Source: Pontibacter amylolyticus
Lineage (GTDB): Bacteria; Bacteroidota; Bacteroidia; Cytophagales; Hymenobacteraceae
Length of the DNA stretch: 64,000 nt
Assembly: GCF_014638845.1 (NCBI RefSeq)
Contig: NZ_BMFP01000005.1
Coordinates: 282,326 to 346,325 of the forward strand
Direction: 5' to 3'
The position numbers and the translations under genes were made by a program. A model generated the notes under the pieces. It was not told the DNA's origin. It was given only the letters and a program-made list of their open reading frames with translations, and ran no database searches. Of this stretch, positions 9,152 to 17,607 are shown in pieces. The first letter of the stretch is position 1. The number at the start of each line of letters is the position of its first letter.

Positions 9152-9185
9152 AGACACTCGCAGGACCTTCGGGTGCTGCGAGGTC
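9152..9185 (+). repeat. 34-bp dispersed repeat, copy 2
   Basis: Begins AGACACTCGC and ends CTGCGAGGTC; the middle differs between copies. It lies just past the stop of the Gfo/Idh gene. Confidence 0.6.
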
Positions 9186-9196
9186 GTTTCAAAAAC

Positions 9197-10174
9197 CTAC
9201 TTCCTCCCCACAATCTGATCCATCACCCAAGAAGTACGCGCAGCTGAAACGCCTGTGCCGGGGCATTTGCTTTTTCCGGTCAGCTCCTCTACAATAGTTT
9301 GGATAAAAGGCTGCTGCACATGGGCTGGCGGGGGAAGCAAAAACTCCTCTGTACCTGCTGCGGTTTCTAACACGGTAGGTTTTCTGGCAAAAGTCGGGAA
9401 GGTGATGCGGCCAGCGCTGCCCACTATCTCGATACTATCCTCCTGTTGCTGTTCGGCTACGCTGAAGCACCACACGCCGCTGCCCAACACGCCACTCTCA
9501 AATCTGAACTGCGCCGTTACCAGATCTTCCACCTCATACAACCCAGCCTGGTTAGTTACTTGTCCGGACGCCGACGCGATTGGCCCAAGTATATAATCAA
9601 GTATGTCGAGTTGGTGGGGAGCCAGGTCGTGGAACAGGCCGCCACCAGAAATCTCAGGTTGCACGCGCCAGGGAAGGTTATTTGTATACAGCTGTGGCTG
9701 CAGCGGCTGGTATAATTTGATAGTTACAAAGCGTAAATCTCCCAATAGCTTTTGCTCCAGTAGCTCCTTTACCTTATTAAAAGCAGGATGGCTCCTGCGG
9801 TAATAAGCTACAAACAACGGCACATTTGCCTGCTCACAGGCGGCAATCATCTCCTGGCACTGCGCATTGTTCAGGGCCATCGGCTTCTCCACATACACGG
9901 GCTTGCCGGCAGCAGCTACCTGCAAAGTATAAGCAGCATGCGAGTCCGGGGGTGTAGCGATATACACAGCATCTACTTCGGGGTCGTGGATTAGGGCTTT
10001 GGCATTATCATACCACTTGGATACGCCGTGGCGCTCCGCGTAATCCTTTGCCTTGGCTCCATTGCGGCGCATCACGGCCACCAGCTCAGAGTTCTCTATC
10101 TTACTGAAGGCCGGACCGCTCTTTACTTCGGTTACGTTTCCGCAACCAATTATTCCCCACCGTACTTTCTGCAT
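9197..10174 (-). CDS. Gfo/Idh/MocA-family oxidoreductase
   Basis: A 325-residue NAD(P)-dependent oxidoreductase. The Rossmann motif IIGCGNV begins near residue 8 and the family EKP motif is at 96-98 (YVEKPMALN). The C-terminal half holds the usual GGGLFHDLAPHQLDIL substrate-side block with the catalytic HxxD-type arrangement. Substrates in this family are sugars, inositols or related polyols; which one is unknown. I start at the ATG before QKVRWGIIG, because the 16-codon extension upstream runs into a dispersed repeat (10198-10231). It is read in the same direction as the oxyR-like gene upstream. Confidence 0.87.
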   Translation of the reverse strand: MQKVRWGIIGCGNVTEVKSGPAFSKIENSELVAVMRRNGAKAKDYAERHGVSKWYDNAKALIHDPEVDAVYIATPPDSHAAYTLQVAAAGKPVYVEKPMALNNAQCQEMIAACEQANVPLFVAYYRRSHPAFNKVKELLEQKLLGDLRFVTIKLYQPLQPQLYTNNLPWRVQPEISGGGLFHDLAPHQLDILDYILGPIASASGQVTNQAGLYEVEDLVTAQFRFESGVLGSGVWCFSVAEQQQEDSIEIVGSAGRITFPTFARKPTVLETAAGTEEFLLPPPAHVQQPFIQTIVEELTGKSKCPGTGVSAARTSWVMDQIVGRK

Positions 10175-10197
10175 AGTTCTATGTTTATATAGGCTCC

Positions 10198-10231
10198 AGA
10201 CACTCACAGGAGCTGCACACACTGCGAGGTC
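10198..10231 (+). repeat. 34-bp dispersed repeat, copy 3
   Basis: Begins AGACACTCAC and ends CTGCGAGGTC. It lies between the Gfo/Idh start and the oxyR-like stop. Copies 1/2 and 3 therefore bracket the Gfo/Idh gene. Confidence 0.6.
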
Positions 10232-10243
10232 TTTTCTACCCTT

Positions 10244-11185
10244 TTACTTTATTCCCACCACCTGTTCTTTTTTGCGATTTCGAATGGGGGCAGGTACAGC
10301 CGCCACAATTTCCTGTTGCAGCGCCTCAATCAGTTTCTTTTTGAGGAAGCTGCGGTGCACTACAAGACTTACCTCCCGCTGCGGTTGCGGTTCTTGAAAG
10401 CTATGCACCAGCGCTTTCTTCTCCTTGGGCATATCCAGCACCGATAATTCCGGCAGTAAGGTAAGTCCTCGCTGGGTTTCGACGAGGCGCTTGAGGGTTT
10501 CCAGCGATCCGCTCTTGTAGTCGAAGTGTCCGGATGGTGTTGCGCCGGCTCCCCCCCTGTTGCAGATGTTGAGCACCTGGCTCCGGAAACAGTGTCCCTC
10601 GTTGAGCACCCACAGCTCGTCCAGGTCGAGCTGCTCCGGGCTGATGGCCTTGCTACTGGCCAGCGGGTGCGCCGGGTTGATATAGGCCACAAAAGCCTCG
10701 TAAAAAAGCGGCAGTTCTTTGATAGATTTGTCGTCGAGGGGTGTTACCAGCAAGCCAACATCCAGCAGCTCATAGTTGAGTTTCTGCACGATTTCCTCCG
10801 TCAGCAACTCCTGCACCACCAGCCGCACGTCCGGGTACTTCTCCATAAAGTTCGTCACAAACAGCGGAATCAGGTAGGGCGCTAGAGTTGGTATAATGCC
10901 CACGCGCAGCTCGCCGCTCAGTTCCTGCTTTTGGTTCTGCACGATCTCTTTGATCTTCTTCGACTCTGCCACTACCAGGCGGGCCTGTGCAATCACTTCC
11001 TTTCCAATCTCGGTGGGGCGCACAGGCACTCTGCTTCGGTCGAACAGCTGCACCCCCAGCTCCTCTTCCAGCTTTTGAAGCTGCATGCTCAGGGTGGGCT
11101 GCGTCACAAAACAGTGGTCTGCCGCCGTGGCAAAATGACGGTGTGTGTCCACCGCCAATAAATATTCTAATTGTACCAGTGTCAT
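10244..11185 (-). CDS. oxyR: OxyR-type LysR-family hydrogen peroxide sensor/regulator
   Basis: A 313-residue LysR-type regulator with an N-terminal winged HTH (roughly 1-60; LEYLLAVDTHRHFATAAD) and a periplasmic-binding-like sensor domain. The redox cysteines align exactly with E. coli OxyR: Cys199 in NEGHC and Cys208 in VLNIC, nine residues apart. That identifies it as a peroxide sensor rather than a generic LysR protein. It is divergent from dps, a classical OxyR target, with a 194-bp region between the two starts holding candidate operator half-sites. The start is the ATG before TLVQLEYLL; an upstream ATG adds nine residues. Confidence 0.9.
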   Translation of the reverse strand: MTLVQLEYLLAVDTHRHFATAADHCFVTQPTLSMQLQKLEEELGVQLFDRSRVPVRPTEIGKEVIAQARLVVAESKKIKEIVQNQKQELSGELRVGIIPTLAPYLIPLFVTNFMEKYPDVRLVVQELLTEEIVQKLNYELLDVGLLVTPLDDKSIKELPLFYEAFVAYINPAHPLASSKAISPEQLDLDELWVLNEGHCFRSQVLNICNRGGAGATPSGHFDYKSGSLETLKRLVETQRGLTLLPELSVLDMPKEKKALVHSFQEPQPQREVSLVVHRSFLKKKLIEALQQEIVAAVPAPIRNRKKEQVVGIK

Positions 11186-11275
11186 GGCTTTAAACGTATA
11201 GAAAGGGGGCACTTTGCACTAACAGATTACTCACTTCATCCGAAAAAGCCTGCTTAGCCTCCACCCTGCTAAGTT

Positions 11276-11311
11276 ATAGACTATTACTATACCTACATCA
11301 ATTTAATTGAT
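11276..11311. promoter_or_regulatory. Candidate OxyR operator between oxyR and dps
   Basis: ATAG-N7-CTAT at 11276-11290 matches the four-base blocks of the E. coli OxyR half-site. A second 15-bp palindrome, ATCA-N7-TGAT, lies at 11297-11311, 21 bp on, which is two helical turns. It sits directly upstream of and overlapping the dps -33 element. The inner bases match the E. coli consensus poorly, so this is an inference. Confidence 0.4.
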
Positions 11312-11342
11312 TTGATTGATAACTTAATTAGGGCTATATTTG
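11311..11342 (+). promoter_or_regulatory. Bacteroidota promoter of dps
   Basis: TTTG at 11311-11314 and TATATTTG at 11335-11342 are 20 bp apart, matching the -33/-7 consensus. The dps start follows 37 bp later. Confidence 0.7.
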
Positions 11343-11379
11343 TATATACAAACAACGAACATAAAACACTGGAAAGACT

Positions 11380-11853
11380 ATGAATAAGCTGACGAACATT
11401 GGATTAGAAAAACAAGATTCCGTAGAGATTGCCGACAAGCTGAACGAGCTGCTGGCCAACTATCACATTTATTACCAGAACCTGCGCGGGTTCCACTGGA
11501 ACATCAAGGGTATACACTTCTTTCAGCTGCATGCCAAGTACGAGGAGCTTTATAACAGCGCCCTTGCCCGCATCGATGCCTTGGCTGAGCGTATCCTGAC
11601 CATCGGCCAGAAGCCGCTGCATTCCTTCTCAGACTACCTGCGCGTGTCGAGCATACAGGAAGCAACGAGCCTGAGCGGCGACCGCGAGACGGTAGAGGCC
11701 ACGCACCAGAACCTGTCTGTGATTGTGAGCCTGGAGCGTGATATTCTGGCGCTGGCCGCCGAACGCGAGGACGAGGGAACGGTAGCGCTGGTAAGTGAGG
11801 ACATCAACGAAAATGAAAAGACGCTTTGGATGCTGAAGGCCTTCCTGAGCTAA
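11380..11853 (+). CDS. dps: Dps-family DNA-binding ferritin-like protein
   Basis: Forms a dodecameric shell that oxidises and stores iron and protects DNA from peroxide. The inter-subunit ferroxidase ligands are visible with the standard spacing: His39, His51, Asp66 and Glu70 (RGFHW...LHAKY...RIDALAERI). The 157-residue length is typical. The N-terminus has few lysines, so direct DNA binding is uncertain. It is divergent from the OxyR-type regulator, has its own promoter, and is followed by a strong terminator, so peroxide induction is likely. Confidence 0.95.
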   Translation: MNKLTNIGLEKQDSVEIADKLNELLANYHIYYQNLRGFHWNIKGIHFFQLHAKYEELYNSALARIDALAERILTIGQKPLHSFSDYLRVSSIQEATSLSGDRETVEATHQNLSVIVSLERDILALAAEREDEGTVALVSEDINENEKTLWMLKAFLS

Positions 11854-11888
11854 GAACAGTGCGAGTGACGATTGGTTTAGTTTAATGC

Positions 11889-11925
11889 AAAAGCCGCCTG
11901 CTACAATTGTAACAGGCGGCTTTTT
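11889..11925. terminator. Terminator between dps and rny
   Basis: AAAAGCCGCCTG / CAGGCGGCTTTTT around the self-complementary core TACAATTGTA. It lies between converging genes and has A and T runs on each side, so it can serve both. Confidence 0.8.
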
Positions 11926-11952
11926 GTATACTCCAGGTATAGCGGATATACC

Positions 11953-13518
11953 TTATTTGGCGTAGCTAATGGCGCGCATTTCGCGGATCACCGTGATCTT
12001 GATCTGGCCCGGGTACTGCATTTCCTTTTCGATCTTCTGAGAGATGTCGAACGAAAGCTGTGCTGCCTTTTCGTCGCTCACGTTGTCGGCGTCTACCATG
12101 ATACGGAGCTCACGACCAGCCTGGATGGCGTAGCACTGATTCACGCCGTCAAAAGATACGGCAGCTGCTTCCAGATCCTTCAGACGCTTGATGTACGACT
12201 CCATGATCTCGCGGCGGGCACCTGGTCTTGAACCAGAAATGGCGTCGCAAGCCTGAATCAGCGGAGAAATCATCGCCGTCATCTCAATCTCGTCGTGGTG
12301 AGCGCCAATGGCGTTGCAGATATCCGGATGCTCCTTGTATTTCTTGGCCAGCTCCATACCGATGATCGCGTGCGGCAATTCCGGCTCGTCCGGCGTTACT
12401 TTACCGATGTCGTGCAACAGACCGGCACGTTTGGCGTGTTTCACGTTCAGGCCAAGTTCGGCCGCCATGGTGGCGCACAGGTTGGCTACTTCGCGTGAGT
12501 GCTGCAGCAGGTTCTGACCGTAAGACGAACGGAAGCGCATGCGGCCTACCATCTTGATCAGTTCCGGGTGCAGACCGTGTATACCTAAGTCGATGGCGGT
12601 ACGCTCACCGATTTCCACAATTTCCTCTTCGATGTTTTTGCGGGTTTTGCCAACCACTTCCTCAATGCGGGCTGGGTGAATACGACCGTCGGCCACCAGG
12701 CGGTGCAGCGACAGACGGGCAATTTCGCGGCGAACCGGGTCGAAACCAGAGATAATGATCGCCTCCGGGGTATCGTCCACGATGATCTCCACACCTGTAG
12801 CAGCTTCGAGGGCGCGGATGTTACGGCCTTCACGACCGATGATCTTGCCTTTGATGTCGTCGCTTTCGATGTTGAAGACAGACACACAGTTTTCGATGGC
12901 GTGTTCTGCAGCGGTACGCTGGATGGTCTCCACCACGATCTTCTTGGCTTCCTTGGTAGCGGTCAGCTTGGCTTGCGCCACGATGTCCTTCACGTAAGAA
13001 GACGCATGCGACGTGGCTTCGCTCTTCAGGGCTTCCACCATCTGCTCACGCGCCTCGGCGGCAGTCAGGCCGGCAATTTTCTCGAGCTGGGCCACAACTT
13101 CGCTGTGCTGCTGCTCTACGTCTTCTTTGCGTTTTTTGAGCACTTCCAGCTGGTGATCGAGGGCTTCCTTCTCCTTGTCGAGTTCAGCTTCGCGGCGCTT
13201 GGTTTGCTCCATTTGCTTGGCCACATGCTGCTCACGCTGCTTTACCTTGTTCTCGTTCTGGATGATGATGTTCTTCTTCTTGTTCGACTCTTCTTCGAAC
13301 TCAGACTTCAGCTTCAGGAATTTCTCCTTGGCCTCCAGCATGCGGTCTTTCTTGATGCTCTCGGCGTTGATCTCAGCTTCGCGGATGATGGATTTCGCCT
13401 TTTGGCGGGCGGCTTCTTCCTGCTGCTTGTATACCTTTTGCAGCAGTACGCGCCCAATGTACACGCCGACTCCGAGCGCGACAATGGCGGTGATTAGAAT
13501 GATTAAAATATCGGACAT
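11953..13518 (-). CDS. rny: Ribonuclease Y
   Basis: Membrane-anchored endoribonuclease that starts mRNA decay. At 521 residues it is standard. It has an N-terminal transmembrane helix (about 1-22), a long charged coiled coil (about 30-190), a KH RNA-binding domain ([11 protein letters not shown]) and an HD domain with [14 protein letters not shown]. It is the last gene of a cluster pheT, coiled-coil protein, zapA, rny on the same strand. A 117-bp structured spacer separates it from zapA. Confidence 0.97.
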   Translation of the reverse strand: MSDILIILITAIVALGVGVYIGRVLLQKVYKQQEEAARQKAKSIIREAEINAESIKKDRMLEAKEKFLKLKSEFEEESNKKKNIIIQNENKVKQREQHVAKQMEQTKRREAELDKEKEALDHQLEVLKKRKEDVEQQHSEVVAQLEKIAGLTAAEAREQMVEALKSEATSHASSYVKDIVAQAKLTATKEAKKIVVETIQRTAAEHAIENCVSVFNIESDDIKGKIIGREGRNIRALEAATGVEIIVDDTPEAIIISGFDPVRREIARLSLHRLVADGRIHPARIEEVVGKTRKNIEEEIVEIGERTAIDLGIHGLHPELIKMVGRMRFRSSYGQNLLQHSREVANLCATMAAELGLNVKHAKRAGLLHDIGKVTPDEPELPHAIIGMELAKKYKEHPDICNAIGAHHDEIEMTAMISPLIQACDAISGSRPGARREIMESYIKRLKDLEAAAVSFDGVNQCYAIQAGRELRIMVDADNVSDEKAAQLSFDISQKIEKEMQYPGQIKITVIREMRAISYAK

Positions 13519-13635
13519 ACTATACGCTTTTATGGTTTATAAAAACAATAGCAGTGCCTGCAGCAGGACAGTGAGGTGGTTAAAGAAACCACACCGTAGT
13601 TAAAGAGGCCGCTTGGGAAGCCGCCTCGGAATACT
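13519..13635 (-). ncRNA. Structured zapA-rny spacer, possible small RNA
   Basis: Read on the minus strand, the 117-bp spacer holds three hairpins in a row: GAGGC-GCTT/AAGC-GCCTC followed by TTTAA (this one could simply end the zapA transcript), GTGGTT/AACCAC, and CACTGTCCTG/CAGGCACTG-like arms. A zapA-linked structured RNA suggests 6S RNA, but I cannot confirm a 6S bubble or pair the ends convincingly. It may instead be the rny leader. Confidence 0.3.
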
Positions 13636-13920
13636 TTACTTATTTGTTGATAAGAGCTCGTCAAGCACGCTTAGTTGCGCGCCCACTTTGTCCAGGTGGT
13701 TGTTTTTGTCATCCTCCAGCTTCAGCTTGTCTACCATGGTTTCAAAAGCCACCATAGCCAGCAAGTCCTGCTTGTCCTGTATGCCAAACTGGTCTTTGAA
13801 GAAGCGCAAACGCTCGTTCAAAAGTTTACCGACCACCCGAAGCCTTTCTTCTTCCTCTTCCTTCACCCGCATCGGATACTCGCGTTCTGCGATGCGAATC
13901 TTAATAGCTAATTCACCCAT
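13636..13920 (-). CDS. zapA: Cell division protein ZapA
   Basis: A 94-residue ZapA: a small N-terminal beta-rich domain (IKIRIAEREYPMRVKEEEEERLR) followed by a C-terminal helical coiled coil. ZapA binds FtsZ and bundles the Z-ring. Length and the block LLAMVAFETMVDKLKLE fit the Bacteroidota family. It lies between the coiled-coil gene and rny, the normal Bacteroidota order. It starts 90 bp after the upstream gene. Confidence 0.9.
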   Translation of the reverse strand: MGELAIKIRIAEREYPMRVKEEEEERLRVVGKLLNERLRFFKDQFGIQDKQDLLAMVAFETMVDKLKLEDDKNNHLDKVGAQLSVLDELLSTNK

Positions 13921-14010
13921 CCGTTGCGTTTTTATGGTATAGGGCTACTTCGTTTCTTTGCTTCCTGACAATGGCCTGCCGTATGTCCGGCTCCAGCTCA
14001 CTGCCTCCCG

Positions 14011-14307
14011 CTAGTCACGCAAGTAGGCGATACACTTATCAATTTCCCTTATATATTCGTTTAACTTCAGCTTTAACTCTGTCGAATTTGCAGTGTTTCC
14101 TGCTATCGCATCTACAATCTTAACAATATTCTCTTGATTTTGAAAATTTTTTATTTGCTGTTCCCGCTCTTGCAGCTGCGACTCCAGCATTTTAATTTCC
14201 TCCTGAGCGGCGACAAGCTTCTGTTGCGCCTCGGCATGCCGGTTTAGGAGCTGGCGTACCTTGCTCTCAATCGACTGAAGCTGTTGCAGTTGTTTTTCCT
14301 TTGGCAT
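14011..14307 (-). CDS. Conserved coiled-coil protein of the pheT-zapA cluster
   Basis: An unnamed 98-residue protein, mostly a heptad-rich coiled coil over residues 1-60 (KQLQQLQSIESKVRQLLNRH), then a short helical tail IREIDKCIAYLRD. It begins 2 bp after the pheT stop, so translation is probably coupled. Its place upstream of zapA and its tail (EIDKCIAYL) match small Bacteroidota proteins usually found there. A role in division or in wall-associated assembly is possible but not shown. Confidence 0.75.
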   Translation of the reverse strand: MPKEKQLQQLQSIESKVRQLLNRHAEAQQKLVAAQEEIKMLESQLQEREQQIKNFQNQENIVKIVDAIAGNTANSTELKLKLNEYIREIDKCIAYLRD

Positions 14308-14309
14308 AA

Positions 14310-16727
14310 CTATTTGCGGATAATGGCTCCCAGCTGTTTCTCAAATTGCTGCATCAGGCGGTTCATCACGCCGTCGATCACTTTGTCGGTCAAAGTTTGC
14401 TGGCGGTCCAGCAACGTAAAGCTCAGGGCATAGGCTTTCTTGCCTGCTTCTATCTTGTCGCCTTCGTACACGTCGAACACGTTCACGCCTTGCAGGAGCT
14501 TGCGCTCGGTGCGCAGGGCCACTTGCTTCAGCTGCTCAAAGGTCAGGCTCTTGTCCACCACCAGCGACAGGTCACGGCGTACTTCCGGGAACTTCGGAAG
14601 CTCCTCGGCCACCAGTTTGTCTTTATACTTCTTGGTCAGGTAGTCCCAGTTGAGTTCGGCATACCATACCTGCTCTTTCACGTCCATGGCTTTGGTCACG
14701 GCCGTGTCCAGCAAACCCACCTGCGCGATGACGGTGCCGTTCTTCACGTAGGCGATGCCCTGGCGCATGTAACGGCTTTGCTCAATGGCCTGCACTTCGT
14801 AATCGGCGGCGTTGAGTTTCTGCAGCACGTTCTGCACCACACTGGCCAGATCGTGGAAAGCTGCTTTCTGGGCAGGCTGCTTCCAGCTTTCGGCTGTGGT
14901 GTTGCCCACCATGTAAAGGGCCAGTTTGCGGGTTTCCTTGTAGCCGTCCTCCAGTTGCTCGTATACCTTGCCGAGTTCGTATACCTTAAGGTCGCGCTGG
15001 CGGCGGTTGATGTTGTAGCGCAGCACTTCCAGACCGGAGAACACCATGCTCTTGCGCAGCACGTCGAGGTCTTCGCTGTTGTAGTTGAGCACCTTCACGA
15101 GTCCGGCCATTTCCTCTTCTCCGCCAGCGGCGTAGTAGTTGGAGTTGGTGATGGAGTTGGTGATGATCTCGTGGAAGCCGTTTGCGGAGATATAGTCCAG
15201 TATCGTTTTGTTGATATCCTCCGGATAAGGTTTCGGAAAGCTGGCCATGTAAGTAGTCGCCATGTGCTCGCTCACCTCAATGTTGTTGAAACCGTAAATG
15301 CGCAGGACCTCCTCCACCAAATCGGCTTCACGGGTTACGTCCACCTTAAACGGCGGTACTGACACGTGTAGCTTCTCTTCTGTTTCACCAGTGATCTCTA
15401 TTCCTAAGTCTGTCAGGATTTCCTTCATACGCTCGGCGCCAATGTGCTGACCGATTAAGGTATGGGCGCGTTTGATATCCAGTGTGAGTTCCAGGTTTTG
15501 AATCGGCTGCGGGTATACGTCCACGATGTCAGAGCTGATCTCGCCGCCGGCCACTTCCTGCACCAGCAATGCGGCACGCTTCAGGGCAGTAATCACCATG
15601 TTCGGGTCAGTGCCGCGCTCAAAGCGGAATGATGCGTCAGTTTTGAGGTTGTGTGCCATACCGGTGCGACGCACGTAGTCTGGCGAGAAGTAAGCGCTTT
15701 CGATGAAAATGCTCGTTGTCTCCTCGCTCACACCCGACTCTTTGCCACCAAACACCCCGCCAATCGCCATCGGCTCCTCGGCGTTGCAGATCATCAGGTC
15801 GTTGGCTTTGAGTTTGCGCTCCACTCCGTCCAGCGTCACAAATGTGCTATCGGCTTCGGCTGTCTTCACGACTATTTTGTTGTCTTTGATTTTATCGGCG
15901 TCAAACGCGTGCAGTGGCTGACCCAGCTCGTGCAGCACGTAGTTGGTCACATCCACGATGTTGTTGATCGGGGCCAGGTCGATGGCCCGCAAGCGTTTCT
16001 GCAGCCACTCGGGTGAAGGACCCACTTTCACACCGCTCACCGTTACGCCGGCATAGCGTGGACAGGCTTCTGTATTTTCAATCTCCACCTCGATCGGGCA
16101 GGAGTTGTTGCTTACTGCGAAACTTTCAACTGAAGGCAAGGTATAGGGCACGCGCAACAACGCTTTCAGGTCACGGGCCACACCGAGGTGCGACGCGGCA
16201 TCGGCACGGTTTGGCGTCAGGCCGATCTCAAACACCTTGTCGGAGCCCAGACCGAAATATTCGGCGGCTGGCGTACCGTTTGGCAGATCGGTGTCGAGCA
16301 CCATGATGCCGGCATGCGAGGTGCCCAGGCCAATTTCATCCTCGGCGCAGATCATCCCTTCGGAAGTAGCACCGCGAATCTTCGACTTCTTGATTTTGAA
16401 CGGCTCTCCGCCTGTTGGGTACAGCGTGCTGTTCACAGTCGCTACCACCACTTTCTGCCCGGCCGCCACGTTTGGTGCGCCGCACACAATGTGGCTTGGC
16501 TCGCCCGTACCGATATCGACAGTGGTTACGCTCAGGCGGTCGGCATCCGGATGGCGCTCGCAGGTGAGTACCTCGCCTATCACGATGCCCTCCAGGCCGC
16601 CTTTTACCTGGTCGAAGTTGTGGATTGCCTCCACCTCCAGGCCTGCGCCTGTCAGCAAGGCACCTGTTTCTTCAGCGGTATTCTCTATATGAATGAGTTG
16701 TTTCAGCCAGTCGAATGAAATCAGCAT
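14310..16727 (-). CDS. pheT: Phenylalanine-tRNA ligase subunit beta
   Basis: Beta subunit of the alpha2-beta2 PheRS that charges tRNA-Phe. The 805-residue length and domain order are standard: N-terminal tRNA-binding OB fold (about 40-150; GIVIGEVLTCERHPDADRL in part), B3/B4 editing region, B5 domain, catalytic-like core, and C-terminal FDX-ACB anticodon-binding domain (FPEVRRDLSLVVDKS). It heads the cluster with the coiled-coil gene 2 bp downstream. pheS is not next to it. A TAATTTTG box 55 bp upstream may be its promoter. Confidence 0.97.
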   Translation of the reverse strand: MLISFDWLKQLIHIENTAEETGALLTGAGLEVEAIHNFDQVKGGLEGIVIGEVLTCERHPDADRLSVTTVDIGTGEPSHIVCGAPNVAAGQKVVVATVNSTLYPTGGEPFKIKKSKIRGATSEGMICAEDEIGLGTSHAGIMVLDTDLPNGTPAAEYFGLGSDKVFEIGLTPNRADAASHLGVARDLKALLRVPYTLPSVESFAVSNNSCPIEVEIENTEACPRYAGVTVSGVKVGPSPEWLQKRLRAIDLAPINNIVDVTNYVLHELGQPLHAFDADKIKDNKIVVKTAEADSTFVTLDGVERKLKANDLMICNAEEPMAIGGVFGGKESGVSEETTSIFIESAYFSPDYVRRTGMAHNLKTDASFRFERGTDPNMVITALKRAALLVQEVAGGEISSDIVDVYPQPIQNLELTLDIKRAHTLIGQHIGAERMKEILTDLGIEITGETEEKLHVSVPPFKVDVTREADLVEEVLRIYGFNNIEVSEHMATTYMASFPKPYPEDINKTILDYISANGFHEIITNSITNSNYYAAGGEEEMAGLVKVLNYNSEDLDVLRKSMVFSGLEVLRYNINRRQRDLKVYELGKVYEQLEDGYKETRKLALYMVGNTTAESWKQPAQKAAFHDLASVVQNVLQKLNAADYEVQAIEQSRYMRQGIAYVKNGTVIAQVGLLDTAVTKAMDVKEQVWYAELNWDYLTKKYKDKLVAEELPKFPEVRRDLSLVVDKSLTFEQLKQVALRTERKLLQGVNVFDVYEGDKIEAGKKAYALSFTLLDRQQTLTDKVIDGVMNRLMQQFEKQLGAIIRK

Positions 16728-16781
16728 GGTTTATTTCTGTTGTTCTGTAAGGTATAGCCCCATTTTTAGAAGCTAATTCCC

Positions 16782-16789
16782 AAAATTAA
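16782..16789 (-). promoter_or_regulatory. Candidate -7 promoter box of pheT
   Basis: Reads TAATTTTG on the minus strand, 55 bp upstream of the pheT ATG. No good -33 TTTG is seen. Confidence 0.35.
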
Positions 16790-16801
16790 GGATTATTTTT
16801 A

Positions 16802-16925
16802 TCGTATCACGATTTTCGTATCATGTATCACGTAGCATGTAGCACGACTTTTTTTGACAAAGGAGTTTTTGACAAAGGACTAAGGAGTACGTGATACGTG
16901 ATACGTGCTACCTGATACCTGATAC
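16802..16925. repeat. Inverted array of GTATCACGTA-like short repeats
   Basis: A left array of TATCA/TAGCA-CG units (16817-16846) is the near complement of a right array of CGTGATA and CCTGATA units (16889-16925). Between them TTTTTGACAAAGGA occurs twice in tandem (from about 16852 and 16866). The arms could form a cruciform or hairpin of about 30 bp. No spacer regularity is present, so it is not a CRISPR. Confidence 0.65.
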
Positions 16926-16935
16926 GCTAAAGCCC

Positions 16936-17568
16936 CTACTCCACCACCGGATGTACTTTGTCGTAGTTTTTCTCGCCGGCCTCCACGGCAACGGTCAGGC
17001 GGTTTTCTTTAGGCGGCACAGGGCACACGTAATCGGGGTTGTAGGCGCAGAAGGGACTGTAGGCGCGGTTAAAGTCGAGGGTGGCCGTTTTGGCGCCTTC
17101 CTTGAAGGGCACATCAAGGTAGCGGCCGCCGCCATAGGTGTCGAAGCCGTTGGTTTTGTCCGTGAAGGGCACAAACAGCTTTTCCTCTTCCTCCTTCACC
17201 TTTTTGTAGAGCGTCAGGCGCTGCGGCTCCCCGTTTAGCTCGAAATTAGCCAAAGAATAGCGCAGGTAGGCCTCCGTGCTGCCGTTGGTCATGGGCATAT
17301 GCACCGTGTCTTTCGGCTCAATATCCTCCAGTTTTACCTTTACACGATAATTCAGATTAGGCTCGTAATAAACCAGGTTGGTGAACATCCTGCGGTCGGC
17401 TTCCTCAAAAGGACTGTTGGTGCGGCTGCGGAACGACAGGTCTTTTTCCTCGCGCTCTTTTTTCAGCGGAATCAGGTAATTGTCGTCGCTTAAAAAAGAC
17501 TCGCGCACAAAATAGAAGAGCACCAGCGCAATGCCGGCCGTTATGATGAATTTGATGGGTCGTTGCAT
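16936..17568 (-). CDS. DUF1684 domain protein
   Basis: A 210-residue protein with one N-terminal membrane-spanning or signal-anchor segment (FIITAGIALVLFYFVRE). The rest is the DUF1684 domain, recognised by VPFTDKTNGFDTYGGGRYLD and LDFNRAYSPFCAYNPDYVCP with the closing PPKENRL. DUF1684 proteins are widespread and of unknown biochemical role. It sits alone between pheT and the glycerol-3-phosphate dehydrogenase gene, 39 bp after the latter's stop region on the same strand. Confidence 0.85.
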   Translation of the reverse strand: MQRPIKFIITAGIALVLFYFVRESFLSDDNYLIPLKKEREEKDLSFRSRTNSPFEEADRRMFTNLVYYEPNLNYRVKVKLEDIEPKDTVHMPMTNGSTEAYLRYSLANFELNGEPQRLTLYKKVKEEEEKLFVPFTDKTNGFDTYGGGRYLDVPFKEGAKTATLDFNRAYSPFCAYNPDYVCPVPPKENRLTVAVEAGEKNYDKVHPVVE

Positions 17569-17607
17569 GAGGTCGGGTAATTTTGCTGCAATTTCGGAAA
17601 AATTTCG

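Noticed and set aside
12676..13497. 273-codon open frame antisense to rny
   Set aside because: Leu/Phe-rich shadow of the RNase Y coiled coil; rny is unambiguous on the other strand.
16802..16925. Possible CRISPR array
   Set aside because: Units are 8-9 bp, degenerate and without regular spacers, and there are no cas genes in the window.
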